From NCBI GenBank assembly GCA_054601695.1, contig BAAHQB010000136.1:372001-436000 (forward strand): 64,000 nucleotides of DNA. The letters run 5' to 3'. Both the position numbers and the translations under genes were made by a program. This document shows, piece by piece, positions 1-64,000 of the stretch (position 1 is its first letter; each line of letters opens with the position of its first letter). The notes under the pieces are model-generated. The model saw only the letters and a program-made list of their open reading frames with translations, searched no databases and had not been told where the DNA came from. Source of the DNA: Amorphochlora amoebiformis. Taxonomy: Eukaryota; Cercozoa; Chlorarachniophyceae.

Positions 1-256
1 GTTAGGGTGTCGTAGGGGATTAGGGTTAGGGTTAGCTTAGGGTGTCATAGGGATTAGGGTTAGGGTTACGGTAGGGTTAGGGTTGGGTTTGATTAGGGTT
101 AGAGTTAGGGTTAGGGTTAGGGTAAGGGTTAGGTTAATCGTAGGGGTTAATGGTAGGGCTAACCCTAATCCCCTACGATAACCCTAACCTAACCCGAACC
201 CTAACCCTAACCCTAACCCTAACCCTAACCCTAACCCTAACCCTAACCCTAACCCT
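1..256. repeat. Telomere-like TTAGGG/CCCTAA repeats in head-to-head orientation
   Basis: Positions 1-165 carry degenerate TTAGGG units. The orientation then flips to a cleaner CCCTAA run at about 165-256, which ends directly before a WD40 exon. A flip in orientation with a gene immediately following argues for interstitial or intronic telomere-like repeat, not a chromosome end. It is probably part of an intron of the WD40 gene, like the longer CCCTAA intron at 54115-55440. Confidence 0.9.
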
Positions 257-273
257 AGGTATGGAAGTTGCAG

Positions 274-2876
<2,603 letters not shown>

Positions 2877-3069
2877 TAACATTCTAATCAGGTATAAACC
2901 TTTTCATATATTATATATATACTCACATGTGTTTATATGTATACGTGTATTGATTACGCTCATAACCGCCTACTTTACGTGAGCATACTCTGATCAATTA
3001 TAAAAGTTTCGTTATGTTCAAATCTATTTGGCAGATATGAATATACACATATTGTTGACGCAGCGGTCC

Positions 3070-3775
3070 TGTAATCCGGTAGTCCAGTTCGGTAGACCAG
3101 TCAGATAGACCGGAAGTCCTGTCCAGTGGTAGGTAGTCCAGACCGTTAGGCCGGTAGTCCAGCCGTTAGGCCGGTAGTCCAGACCGTTAGGCCGGTAGTC
3201 CAGACCCTTAGGCCGGTAGTCCAGACACTTAGGCCGGTAGTCCAGACACTTAGGCCGGTAGTCCAGACCGTTAGGCCGGTAGTCCAGACCGTTAGGCCGG
3301 TAGTCCAGACCGTTAGACTGGTAGTCCAGACCGTTAGGCCGGTAGTCCAGACCGTTAGGCCGGTAGTTAGACCGTTAGGCCGTTAGTCCAGACCGTTAGG
3401 CCGGTAGTCCAGACCCTTAGGCCGGTAGTCTAGACCGTTAGGCCGGTAGTCCAGACCGACCGTTAGACTGGTAGTCCAGACCGTTAGGCCGGTAGTCCAG
3501 ACCCTTAGGCCGGTAGTCCAGACACTTAGGCCGGTAGTCCAGACCGTCAGGCCGGTAGTTAGACCGTTAGGCCGTTAGTCCAGACCGTTAGGCCGGTAGT
3601 CCAGGCCTTTAGGCCGGTAGTCCAGACCGTTAGGCCGGTAGTCCGTTAGACCGGTAGTCCGTTAGACTGGTAGTCCAGACCGTTAGGCCGGTAGTCCAGC
3701 CGGCAGTTTGACCGTTAGACCGTTAGGCCGGTAGTCCAGACCGTTAGGCTGGTAGTCCGGTCTGGTAGGCCGATA
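3070..3775. repeat. About 21-bp minisatellite (GTTAGGCCGGTAGTCCAGAC family)
   Basis: A GC-richer tandem array with roughly 30 imperfect units of GACC-GTTAGGCCGGTAGTCCA. Variants have CTTAGG, GTTAGACTG or units shortened to GGTAGTTAGACC. It lies just downstream of the WD40 gene stop. There are no unique spacers, so it is not CRISPR-like. No open frame crosses the whole array. Confidence 0.93.
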
Positions 3776-4377
3776 GTGCTCTTTTAGCGTAGAGGTATAG
3801 CAGGTTCAGGTTTGGTTGAAGTCGATCATGCCACTTGAACTATGACTACTAACTGTGTTGGAGCAAAGTCGGCATGAGCGCGCAGAATACGTAGAACTAA
3901 GTGAATTTCCCAACAATGTTGAGCCTTTCAGGATATTTTCAAGGAGTGACGTGCAGAGTATGGCGTCACATCATGCCTGCCACATATAGCCTCAGTACCG
4001 GGTAGTACCGCGTAGTGCCATGTGGTACCGGATGAGACGATCTCCAGCAATCTCAGGGATATTCAGCGATCTCCAGCGTATACTCGGCTATATTTCTATA
4101 GTCTATCGTTGTGTACTCATCGAGCCGCGTGCTCTCATTCTGGTTTTATCGCTGCTCTAGCAATACATAAATACATACATGCATATATATATATATCTAC
4201 TAGTATACATATATATATATATATATGCTAGTATATATATATATATATATATATATATACTAGTATATAAATATATATCATGATATATTTTATATATGTA
4301 TATATATATATATACATATATATACACACACATATATATATATATATAAAAATATATATATATATAATATATATATA

Positions 4378-4411
<34 letters not shown>

Positions 4412-4441
4412 TTTTTATATATATATGTGTGTGTATGTGTG

Positions 4442-4490
<49 letters not shown>

Positions 4491-4619
4491 GTATATTTAT
4501 GTATACAATACCATAGTATCATGGTAATATTTCTTTATATTCGAATACTATATTATCTAGAATACTTATATTTATAAATATACAGAACCATCGGCATCAT
4601 ATATAGCATATGATCGGGC
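3776..4619. other. Unassigned DNA, then (AT)n
   Basis: Positions 3776-4170 are of mixed composition without convincing exons. The segment at 3857-4162 starts TGTTGGAG and ends CTCTAGCA, so it could be a solo LTR, but no target-site duplication is visible. Positions 4170-4620 are (AT)n microsatellite with TACTAGTATA interruptions. Confidence 0.4.
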
Positions 4620-5200
4620 TATCGCGATCCACGTCGAATTTTCAACTAGCAGAAATTTCTCGTTATCGTCGATATCTCTAGTATCTAGGTATCTATCGGA
4701 CTTGGACATTGACTAGATTGAATACTGATTATATTACTACAAATACCGGTCATGGCCACTTCTAATACTACTGAAACATGCAGTGTAGTCTTACTTACTA
4801 GTACTAGCTAGTACTTGGTATTACTTCTAGTACTTGTTGTACAATGCTCTAGGTGCTAGTACTAGAATGCACCGTAAGCTTACTAGTGGGGTGTAGCCCT
4901 GGCTCATGAAACCGTAATTAATTAATTATATATGCGCGCGCGCTTGTTTAATAAGAACTTTTCAACTCGTTTAATGCCAATGATTACAATTGATCGAATT
5001 CGTGAGAAACAAGCCGAAATCACATACCACTCGAGAATCTAGAGAATTAAGACAAACTAGACACGTGATCGATATCGACGAACACACATTACACACACAC
5101 AAATGTTAGCATTACGTAAAGGTACGTAGGGAGGATGAAACAAGGTCGAACCTGCTCCGAGAGTCTTAAATACTTGCCGACAATATTGGACTACTCTCAA
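4620..5200. other. CTAG-rich intergenic island
   Basis: A non-repeat stretch unusually dense in CTAG and ACTAGT words (for example the TACTAGTACTAGCTAGTAC neighbourhood near 4800). It also contains a short (CG)n run at about 4934. It lies between the minisatellite region and the 3' end of the minus-strand gene at 5204. I see no exon in it. Confidence 0.6.
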
Positions 5201-5203
5201 ATT

Positions 5204-6025
5204 TTACCGCCGTCTACCATTTTGCGGTGCCATATGCGTTGCAGTCGGAGCTGCACGCCTTTGTCTCCTATACGGAATGCGAAGCCTCAGAAGTCCGTCC
5301 TGCTTCCAGGTTGAAATCGTCCGTTGGACGGCCTGGACTCGATCTTCGTTGGTCTTGTAGTCTCGTCCAATTATTCCGGCGAGCTCGAGGTACATCTCCT
5401 CAGTCACGGTGAAACGAAGGAGCATGCTCCGTAGCACTGGCAGAATGTGGTTGAGCTGATCGGGCATCTGCTGATGCTGGACTTGGCCTACTGGGGTTTT
5501 ACAATCGCCTGGCTGATCGGGCGCGCTGCTGGTCGGGTTCTGAGGGTCGCGTCGATGTCTTGAGATGTGTGGTGCTCGTGGACTATCAATCTCACGATTT
5601 TACCCAAAAGTTTTAAATAGTGTTGCCTATCTTCACGGTTGTACGCTTTTTTACACCGGTGTTATCAGAATTTCCTGAACTGTCTCCAAGAAATCTCCGG
5701 AGTTTTTACTTCGGTATTATCTCTCAATATTTTCTTTATTCCCCATCAAACCTCTAAAATGGCTCCAGGGAATCTCCAAGAAACCTCTGAACTCCAACGG
5801 TCTCCGCCGTTGATATCCCACGTGTCATATATGCCCACGAAAAATGGCGGCGTCGTACTCATCTTCCTCTTTCCCAACTTTTTGAAGGTACATCCCCAGA
5901 AGCATGGCCACCTTTTGCATGAAAAGTCGCCCTGAAGTCAGGCGTCGCCATTGACCGGTGATGGGGCCTGTTGGACGTGTGTCAGATGTACTATCAAAGG
6001 TGACTACACCGTCATCGAACGTCGA
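5204..6025 (-). CDS. Unrecognised spliced gene, possible GRIP-like C-terminal domain (5' end uncertain)
   Basis: On the minus strand, 6025-5859 reads from STFDDGVVTFD to FMQKVAMLLGMYLQKVG. It splices in phase (GA|GTACGA donor, GATAG|G acceptor) to 5626-about 5503, which gives QHYLKLLGKIVRLIVHEHH. After a very short candidate intron (35 nt) or a frame change, 5467-5204 gives LNHILPVLRSMLLRFTVTEE and ends with TAA. The helical 'YLxxVxxxYL ... LLPVLxxMLxFTxEE' pattern loosely recalls GRIP/GRAB domains of golgins, but this is a weak resemblance. A further open piece at about 6165-6067 ending in a GTGAGA donor may be an upstream exon, but its phase does not match. The residues after RLRIPYRR are basic and may not all be coding. 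Confidence 0.45.
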
Positions 6026-6254
6026 CTGTCAGCTCAAACCAATGCGCCGGAACAATTAGTTCTCACTTTTCAAGGTTCGAAGGACGCGTAAGACCGTAGA
6101 AGAGACACGATTGTCGTTAACAGGGGGCTTAAACGGCGCTAACGGCAGTTTGAGACCGGCTCTCACTTCGATCAGGTTTTTTCACCAATGTGTAAGTCTC
6201 CAATTAGTTATCGTGAGCAATCATTTTTCCAAGTTCACGATATTCTTCTCAGAC

Positions 6255-6260
6255 AATTGA

Positions 6261-6346
<86 letters not shown>

Positions 6347-6412
6347 ATATATATATATATATATATAAATGTATATATGTATACATCTATATATTTATAT
6401 ATACACACACAA

Positions 6413-6458
<46 letters not shown>

Positions 6459-6507
6459 GTATATATTATGTATACATCTATATATTTATATATACACACA
6501 CACAAAA

Positions 6508-6560
<53 letters not shown>

Positions 6561-6795
6561 GTATATAATATACATATATTGCAGGTAAATATGAGTTGAT
6601 TTTCGAGTATTTGTAACATGTTACTATCAGCATATTTATATGTGTATACATACACATACACACACATACATGTACACATATAATGTGTAGAATAGATGTT
6701 TTTATATATATTGAAGTCTATGAAAGCATCTACATATACATATACATACACATATACATATACACATTGTATGTATTATGTGTAATATATATATA

Positions 6796-6827
<32 letters not shown>

Positions 6828-6933
6828 CATAAATATATATAACACACATACACACACACACATATATATATATATGTATATATATATATATGCATTATGT
6901 GTATCACGTGTATTATATGTATATATATATATA

Positions 6934-6997
<64 letters not shown>

Positions 6998-6998
6998 C

Positions 6999-7085
<87 letters not shown>

Positions 7086-7144
7086 TTTTATGTTTAAACA
7101 TATATGCATACATTTTCATGATATGTTTATCTATATACATATCA

Positions 7145-7236
<92 letters not shown>

Positions 7237-7387
7237 ATATATATACATATATATAATATCTATATACACATATATATTTTTATATATATATATTTAGATA
7301 CTATATTATTATTATAATTATTATTATTATATATATATATATATATGTATATAATATATATACATATATATATATATAATATCTAGA

Positions 7388-7420
<33 letters not shown>

Positions 7421-7632
7421 ATATATATATATATATAATATATATATATACATATTTATTTAAATACATATTATTACTAAGTACTTATCTTTGTAAGCAC
7501 CAAAAGCGATGGCAATTTGAAAACAATCATTAGTAACATGATATTTGTCCAATATTCACACGTAAATAGACACTAATATCATATTATAATTAATACATAT
7601 ACTCTACATATATATATATATATATATATACT

Positions 7633-7690
<58 letters not shown>
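6255..7690. repeat. (AT)n microsatellite block
   Basis: Almost pure (AT)n with short TATG, TATACACACACA and TTATTATTA interruptions. A spacer of mixed composition at about 7450-7600 shows no exon. The Tyr/Ile-rich frames here are artefacts of the repeat. Confidence 0.95.
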
Positions 7691-7691
<1 letters not shown>

Positions 7692-8520
7692 GCTTAATTA
7701 AATTTCAGATGAAATTCGTCGATTATCACATGCGACGACCTTGTAGATCTCTCCGACAAGACTGACTACATATTGTCATTCGTTGCCGGTATCGCGCACT
7801 TCAGAAGTAAATCTCATAATTTTATCAAAGTTCAACAATTCTCTAGAATTCTAGGCGAAACTATAGAAACTACTGCTGCTGACGGCACTAGTAGTAGAAA
7901 GTCTAGAACGCCGACGATGTAGCTACAGCCATAGAGTATACGTAATTAATACTAATCAGTAGGACGTATTACACAAGTCAAGTTAACTCTACTAGTCTAC
8001 TTCTAGTACCAGTCTAAATTACTCTAGTTACTATTAGACTTGGTCTCGTTACTACTATTCTAGTACTAGTAGTATTACTAGTACTATATATATGCGCGTA
8101 TTACTAGTCGACAAAGGTTTTAGAATTGTGTCAGAATGACATTGTAACTTACGCAAACTATACTAGTATAGTTTAGATAGTTACTCTAGAGTAATAGTAG
8201 AGTTACGGTGTCTAGGGTGTAGCGGTCCATGAACGTCTACGATACTGCTATCACTGTAGCGTACTAGCTTAGTTTGGCAAAGTTAGCTACACTAGTTTAG
8301 TACTACGGACTAGCCAGTATGAGTATGTAGAGAACACGTCGTCAGAGCTCAGCTTTACCTAGATTACCTTAGCTATTTAATCTATGAAAAGTTTATCAAG
8401 TTAATTGCGATCACATGCTCGATCCAGGATGTAATCTACTCTGGTACTTTTGGAGGTGTGTTAGACAAAGATTGAATCACGCGCGCCACAAGCCTCCTCG
8501 ACTCAAGATCATGCTAAATA
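7691..8520. other. CTAG-rich intergenic island
   Basis: A stretch of mixed composition with many CTAG, ACTAGT and CTAGTA words, densest at about 7880-8300, including runs such as TTCTAGTACTAGTAGTATTA. No exon with plausible splice borders was found. It lies downstream of the LRRC46-like gene stop at 8919 and resembles the CTAG-rich intervals at 4620, 32686 and 61782. Confidence 0.6.
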
Positions 8521-8687
8521 TCACAAGCAATTATTTTCGAGTAAATGTGCGTGCGTACAGACTGGTAGTATAAGTCTGATTATTACATACATACAGTATG
8601 CATACAACAAATATAGGATATATATATATATGTTTAGATATATATATATATATATATTTAGATATATATATATATATATACATATAT

Positions 8688-8720
<33 letters not shown>

Positions 8721-8776
8721 AAGGTATGTGTTTGTTAATTGCAATATATACATATATACATATATATATATATACA

Positions 8777-8815
<39 letters not shown>

Positions 8816-8918
8816 TATGTGTATATATACATAATATGTACAAGTGACACACATATATATGTACAATTTTAGACAAGATTACAAATACATAAACATATAT
8901 GATCCCCATACATACACA

Positions 8919-14445
<5,527 letters not shown>

Positions 14446-14741
14446 TACGGATATCGGTTTGCTGTAGGAAGTGAACGCGTTTAGGGTTATATTTCAATTG
14501 ATTTCGATGTGACAACTGGAGTTTTGGGGTTAGGGTTATGGATTGAGATTGGAAGATTTAGATTAGCCGTTTGAAATGGTGGGGTAGGGAATGGTCTTCG
14601 CAAGCTGAACAGTTAAGCTATTAAGCTATCCCCCCACCCTGATGATGGCATTGTTTTAGGCACATTTTCTATATATGATCGATGTATGGAAGGGCAGATA
14701 TCTTGTTATACTTTCCAAAACGGTTGAAAAATGAGTCAAAC

Positions 14742-15098
14742 CTGTCCTCAGCTCATCCATCTCCTCCTCTCCCGCTCTCCTTTCCCTACCCCTCTCTGTC
14801 TTCACTTTTCTTTCTCTCATCCTCTCTTACTACTCTCCAAATTAAAATAGATGTATAACGACTCTCGAGTTTCATTATTGGTCCTCAAAAAATGTTCGAA
14901 AATAGTATTGAACCAAACCGCTCCAACGTCCTGCTCGCCTTCCGCTTTTTCTCCAAGGCATCCACCTAACCGCACAGTTCAAAGACAACACAAATCTCCC
15001 CTTATTAGATGTTCTCACAGAGGTTCTCAACGTACTATTACCTCCCTACAGAGACGCTTTCGCACGTCAAAGAGCGTCTCTTCCGATCCGGTAGACAT
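14742..15098 (-). CDS. Charged coiled-coil-like protein, three exons (separate gene or LRRC46 N-terminus)
   Basis: On the minus strand an ATG at 15098 opens exon 15098-15042 (MSTGSEETLFDVRKRLCRE, GTAATA donor). It joins in phase to 14965-14919 (VDALEKKRKASRTLE) and then to 14821-14742 (MRERKVKTERG up to EEEMDELRT, GTTTGA donor). The product is highly charged and helical, unlike the flanking DNA. It points toward the LRRC46-like gene, whose first ATG is 297 bp downstream, but the last exon's phase does not match the sequence before that ATG. It may therefore be the start of a longer LRRC46 transcript with an unseen exon, or a short gene that reads through to a stop near 14660. Family not recognised. 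Confidence 0.45.
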
Positions 15099-15600
15099 CT
15101 CTGGACACTTGGACTCTGGATTCCGAGTTACAAAATTCAACACTTGTCCCGCACCTGTCCCACTTGATACGCTAGTATAGGTTCCGGAATATTAAATATT
15201 CGGGACCCAGGTTAACTATTTCTTCGGCGGCAGGGCTTGGTCCGCCCGGGGGCGTCCTTTCTCCAAATTTCGCGGAATTTTGGATACAGACGCCCTATAA
15301 CACTCGAAGTTGGATGAGTCTGGCTGTCCAGGTTAGTATTCTGTATACTACGTGACGGAATAGCCAAAAGTATATACTCAGTAGCTGTTTTGGCGGTGTA
15401 TATTATGTATATTGGGCGCGCGTGGGTTTGTAGTCGTTTGGGTGATGTTTTTTTGAACTACAGAGTACGGGGGGACAATAGTCTAATTCTCGAGGAAGAG
15501 AAAGAATGGGGGGCTTGGGGGGAAAGGGCATATTAATACTTATCGGTGAGAATCAAAAAAATATACACACGCACAGAACGGCATATGTATCAACATATAT

Positions 15601-15651
<51 letters not shown>

Positions 15652-15682
15652 ATATGTATCTATGTGTATACACACACACAAA

Positions 15683-15778
<96 letters not shown>

Positions 15779-15905
15779 AAGTATATATATGTGTATAAGT
15801 ATGTAAAATCTGTATATATATAAAATGCACTATATAACAATACTTAGGCTATTCTGCTTGCGGCAACACTCACCACTGCCTACACCACTCTACCAAGAAC
15901 TAGGT

Positions 15906-15962
<57 letters not shown>

Positions 15963-15992
15963 GCATGTATAATATAAGATATTATTAACCTT

Positions 15993-16025
<33 letters not shown>

Positions 16026-16077
16026 CATGTACGTACCATAAATATATATTTATATATATATTTAAATATGTATATAT

Positions 16078-16126
<49 letters not shown>

Positions 16127-16206
16127 CATATACATATTAGTTAGAAATAATTTAACATTCTACACTGCCTCTACCACTCAACCCCGAACCTAGTATGTAT
16201 ATAATA

Positions 16207-16267
<61 letters not shown>

Positions 16268-16599
16268 GATATCACTTTCCACAATGCCTCGTTACTCAAC
16301 TTCAATTTAGGTGTATTACTATGTGAATACATATATATATATATATATAGAAATATATATATATATATACATCTATATATAGGTATATCATATATATATA
16401 TATATATGTGTCTACATAGGTATATCATATATACATATATATATATATATATATGTGTGTGTATATATGTGTATTACAACCTTTGGTATAACTAATTCTC
16501 TGAACACGTACATATCCACACATACACACAAAAAATATTCACACGAAAACACAACACACTCACATAAAAACAATTAAAACACGCACATTTACGCACAGA
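15099..16599. other. Intergenic region between divergent genes
   Basis: Positions 15099-15500 have mixed, locally GC-rich composition with no repeats, a likely 5' regulatory region for the divergent genes. Positions 15560-16480 are (AT)n with three loosely similar islands at about 15860, 16160 and 16270 (variants of a CACTGCCTACACCACTC word). They may be echo-like repeats of an unidentified element. No exon was recognised. Confidence 0.5.
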
Positions 16600-32685
<16,086 letters not shown>

Positions 32686-33058
32686 AAGGAGTATGAGAGC
32701 CAATCGACTAGAGAATGTGCCGTGAAGCTAGTGAAGGGTTGAATCAGAATCATTGGCTCTTTAAAACTAAATTCTTATATGTTAGTACTGGATATATTCC
32801 AGATAATCATTAACTATGAGTCTATGACAATGATCAATCTGCTGGCTTATTGGTACTCTAGACTGTTTTTTTTTAATGAATCAGTACACTGGGACTAGGT
32901 CTAGTCTAGCTAGTAGGTACCACGCTAGATCATGATACATCTGTAACATTCAGATGACTAGTACATATTTACTAGTAAATGATGATATAACTTCGTCTAT
33001 TAAGTTTCCATAATCTAGATAATGTGCGCACATTAACTAGACTTCTAGTTCTAGTTAA
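32686..33058. other. Convergent intergenic spacer, CTAG-rich
   Basis: 373 bp between the stop of the tRNA dimethylallyltransferase gene (+) and the stop of eIF5B (-). It is free of (AT)n and contains many CTAG/ACTAGT words (for example GGTCTAGTCTAGCTAGTAGG). It should carry both 3' ends. No classic AATAAA signal is obvious. Confidence 0.7.
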
Positions 33059-38634
<5,576 letters not shown>

Positions 38635-38964
38635 CGTGCCTTTGTATAATTGGTTTCGGTCTTTTCAGTGGAGGTAACAATAATGTCATACAAAGCCTGG
38701 AATCCAGCTTGTACTGTCGTTCAGGGAGGTTTTCTCCTCTCTCTTCCACACGCGCGAATTATCAGAATGCGGCGGACCAGTCGGTCTCCTTTGGCCGAAC
38801 TTATCGGAACCTTCTTAGGCAAGTGGAATACCTGCATATCCTTTTTATGATATCATGATATCTAAAGTTGGAGATATCGACATATAAATGATGTAAACAT
38901 AAGACCGGAAATATAATATCGCGAGATTTAAAAAAAACTCTTCGGCTGTGGGCGAATACGAGCG
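38635..38964. promoter_or_regulatory. Shared bidirectional promoter region (eIF5B / EHD)
   Basis: Only 330 bp separate the eIF5B start codon (minus strand, 38634) from the EHD start codon (plus strand, 38965). The interval has no microsatellite, unlike nearly all other non-coding DNA here. It must include both 5' UTRs and start sites. I cannot pick a TATA box or other element with confidence. Confidence 0.7.
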
Positions 38965-61781
<22,817 letters not shown>

Positions 61782-62424
61782 TCTGCGGCTGAAAACTAGT
61801 GAGAGACAAAGTTACCTACATTGCTAGTGGCCCCGTGCTTATCAAAAATAAAATTTGACCGTCAGCAATGATATGTCGTTGGATTCGAACTTGGCACTAC
61901 TAGCACTAGCCATGCCTACGAGACTGATTCGGAAGAGCTTAAAGACTATAGAAAAGGCTCACTGAGTATAGTCGTGACATCTGCTAGATCTAGACATACC
62001 AATTCACTCTGGTTGCTCTTGACTGAATTTACCTAAAAATTAGGATTAACAGATGGGTAGATATGTCATATATATCTCTAGTATATATCTAGATTCTGTA
62101 TAAGATATATTATACCCTTTTCAGTTTTTCGCCTTAAAAAACGATACCAGACTCGAAAGCAAGTGGAGACTACAACTAGTATACAAGCTGAGTCTGGTTA
62201 CTGGGGTTGGTGTGTGTCTGCTTATCTACTAGTTTTAGTTGAAATTGAACACATTGCCGAGCTGATAATTTGAAAGTTTAATTAATCACTTAATGTGCCC
62301 CAGCCTACATCTACTAGATCTAGTACATGGAACAACTAGAAGAAGCTGAGGGGAGAGTTTTCCGCGCACTGACCAGACTGAAGCTCGTACTTGATCTAGA
62401 TAATCTAAGCTAGGTAATCTAGGA
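61782..62424. other. Convergent intergenic spacer, CTAG-rich
   Basis: Between the EHD stop and the stop of the next minus-strand gene. It is free of long microsatellites, with many CTAG and AGATCTAG words (for example near 61980 and 62310). It presumably contains both 3' UTRs. I see no exon or clear polyadenylation signal. Confidence 0.65.
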
Positions 62425-63299
62425 CTAATAGAAGTCGTATGTCATATCCGAGGCTCGGTTTTGCCAGGAATTATCACCCGTACGATCGCGTGCAAAATCG
62501 GGACCCTGATCACGATGGTCGTAGTTGGTCTCACGATACCGGTGATCTCCATCATATCCTGGCCCAGTCTCTCGATACGGCCCGCTCTCCCGGTAGGGCT
62601 CCCCCCCTCGATGCAGCTCCCTTATTCGATTTCCTCGGCTTTGTTCTCTCACTCGATGTCCTTGGTGTTGTACCCTCTCCCTTGGAGGATCCCTGTCTTC
62701 TGGGCGCGGCTCTCTTAATGACTCGCTTGGTGCCCCTCGGCGAACTTGCTTCACTGGAATATTGGTGCTTGCCTTGAACCTGGGTAGAGCATAGCTCGGG
62801 TTCACATCAGCCCGAGGTTCCATATCAAGTCTCAAGCGTTTTGTCCCAGGCTCTCTGGGAGCTCTCGATGGCGCATATCGATCATGGGCATCACGCTCCC
62901 CTTTCGAGTCATATGCTGCGACAGCCTGCCTAGCGCTCCCCACCGGCCCTCGGTGTACAGTGCTTCTTGAGTTCTCATGCGTGCTTCTCCTCTGCTTCCT
63001 GGCTACGTTGGGGTCCAGAGGGGCATGATATGAAGAATATCCAGGGTCGGCGCCATACTCTTTCTGGGTGGTCATCTCGGGTTCTCTGCCTCGGGTTCTG
63101 CGTGTTACCAGAGTTTTTATATGATGGTGAACCTTAACATGATCGGAGCGCGTTTATCATATAGCTAAGAAGAAATTACCCATCATGGCGTGCAGGCCTA
63201 GTCCTTGTCATGGTGGAGGATGCACGCGAAGTTGACATCAGATTGCTGGAATGAGGCGTCAGAGCTGGCGGATAACTTCTCTTGTCGTCTGCAGCCCCG
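62425..63299 (-). CDS. Arg/Asp-rich disordered protein, 3' part (upstream exons not found)
   Basis: Two minus-strand exons, 63299-63180 and 63097-62425 (stop at the end), join in phase through a GTAATT donor and CACGCAG acceptor. The 3' exon encodes over 220 residues rich in Arg, Asp, Gly, Pro and Tyr (for example PYRESGPYRETGPGYDGDHR), with RE/RD/RG clusters and no globular motif. The 5' exon is Ser/Thr/Arg-rich. Such tails are common in RNA-binding and splicing-associated proteins, but the family cannot be named. The 5' end should lie upstream of 63300, in or beyond the (AT)n at the right edge. Confidence 0.75.

Positions 63300-64000
<701 letters not shown>

Noticed and set aside
1-256. Chromosome end (true telomere)
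   Set aside because: Repeat orientation flips inside the block, and a gene exon follows immediately. Similar runs lie deep inside other genes.
3857-4162. Solo LTR (TGTTGGAG ... CTCTAGCA)
   Set aside because: Ends are only loosely inverted, there is no target-site duplication, and no second copy in the window to compare.
5639-5935. Plus-strand 98-codon frame
   Set aside because: It overlaps the minus-strand exon pair at 5859-6025 and 5503-5626 that splices in phase. No family resemblance.

Overview
The window is eukaryotic nuclear DNA from an intron-rich, probably flagellated protist or alga. The evidence is short GT-AG exons (14-160 nt is typical), TTAGGG-type telomere-like arrays, an LRRC46-like ciliary protein and a Ty1/copia retrotransposon. 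I cannot name the species. Coding DNA has mixed composition, while introns are mostly (AT)n microsatellite with some (CT)n, (GA)n, CCCTAA-type and minisatellite arrays. Hundreds of apparent Tyr/Ile-rich reading frames are just translated (AT)n. I rebuilt genes by joining exons with GT-AG borders, matching phase and family resemblance. Exon lists are therefore inferences from sequence, without transcript support.

Layout. 1-2876 (+): 3' part of a WD40-repeat gene. 2877-5200: 21-bp minisatellite, AT tracts and CTAG-rich DNA. 5204-6025 (-): an unrecognised spliced gene, perhaps with a GRIP-like C-terminus. 6255-8520: AT microsatellite, then a CTAG-rich island. 8919-14445 (-): a 13-exon LRRC46-like gene. 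14742-15098 (-): three phase-compatible exons of a charged protein. 16600-32685 (+): a tRNA dimethylallyltransferase gene of about 23 exons. 33059-38634 (-): a five-exon eIF5B gene with three SAM-like repeats ahead of the GTPase. 38965-61781 (+): a 30-exon EHD-family dynamin-like ATPase gene, divergent from eIF5B across about 330 bp. Intron 6 of the EHD gene holds a 3.9-kb antisense copia element (40499-44413) with LTRs that look identical but no integrase core. 62425-63299 (-): 3' part of an Arg-rich disordered protein gene, convergent with the EHD gene.

The most striking pattern is 'splice-edge echoing'. In at least four genes the introns contain tandem, often near-perfect copies of one exon edge together with its splice site, each embedded in (AT)n. 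Copies of 3' splice site plus exon start lie upstream of the intact exon. Copies of exon end plus 5' splice site lie downstream. The tRNA-modification gene also carries one exactly duplicated exon whose two copies cannot both be used without an immediate stop codon.

Functionally the genes are unrelated housekeeping and ciliary genes: translation initiation, tRNA modification, membrane remodelling and a ciliary LRR protein. They share genome architecture, not a pathway.
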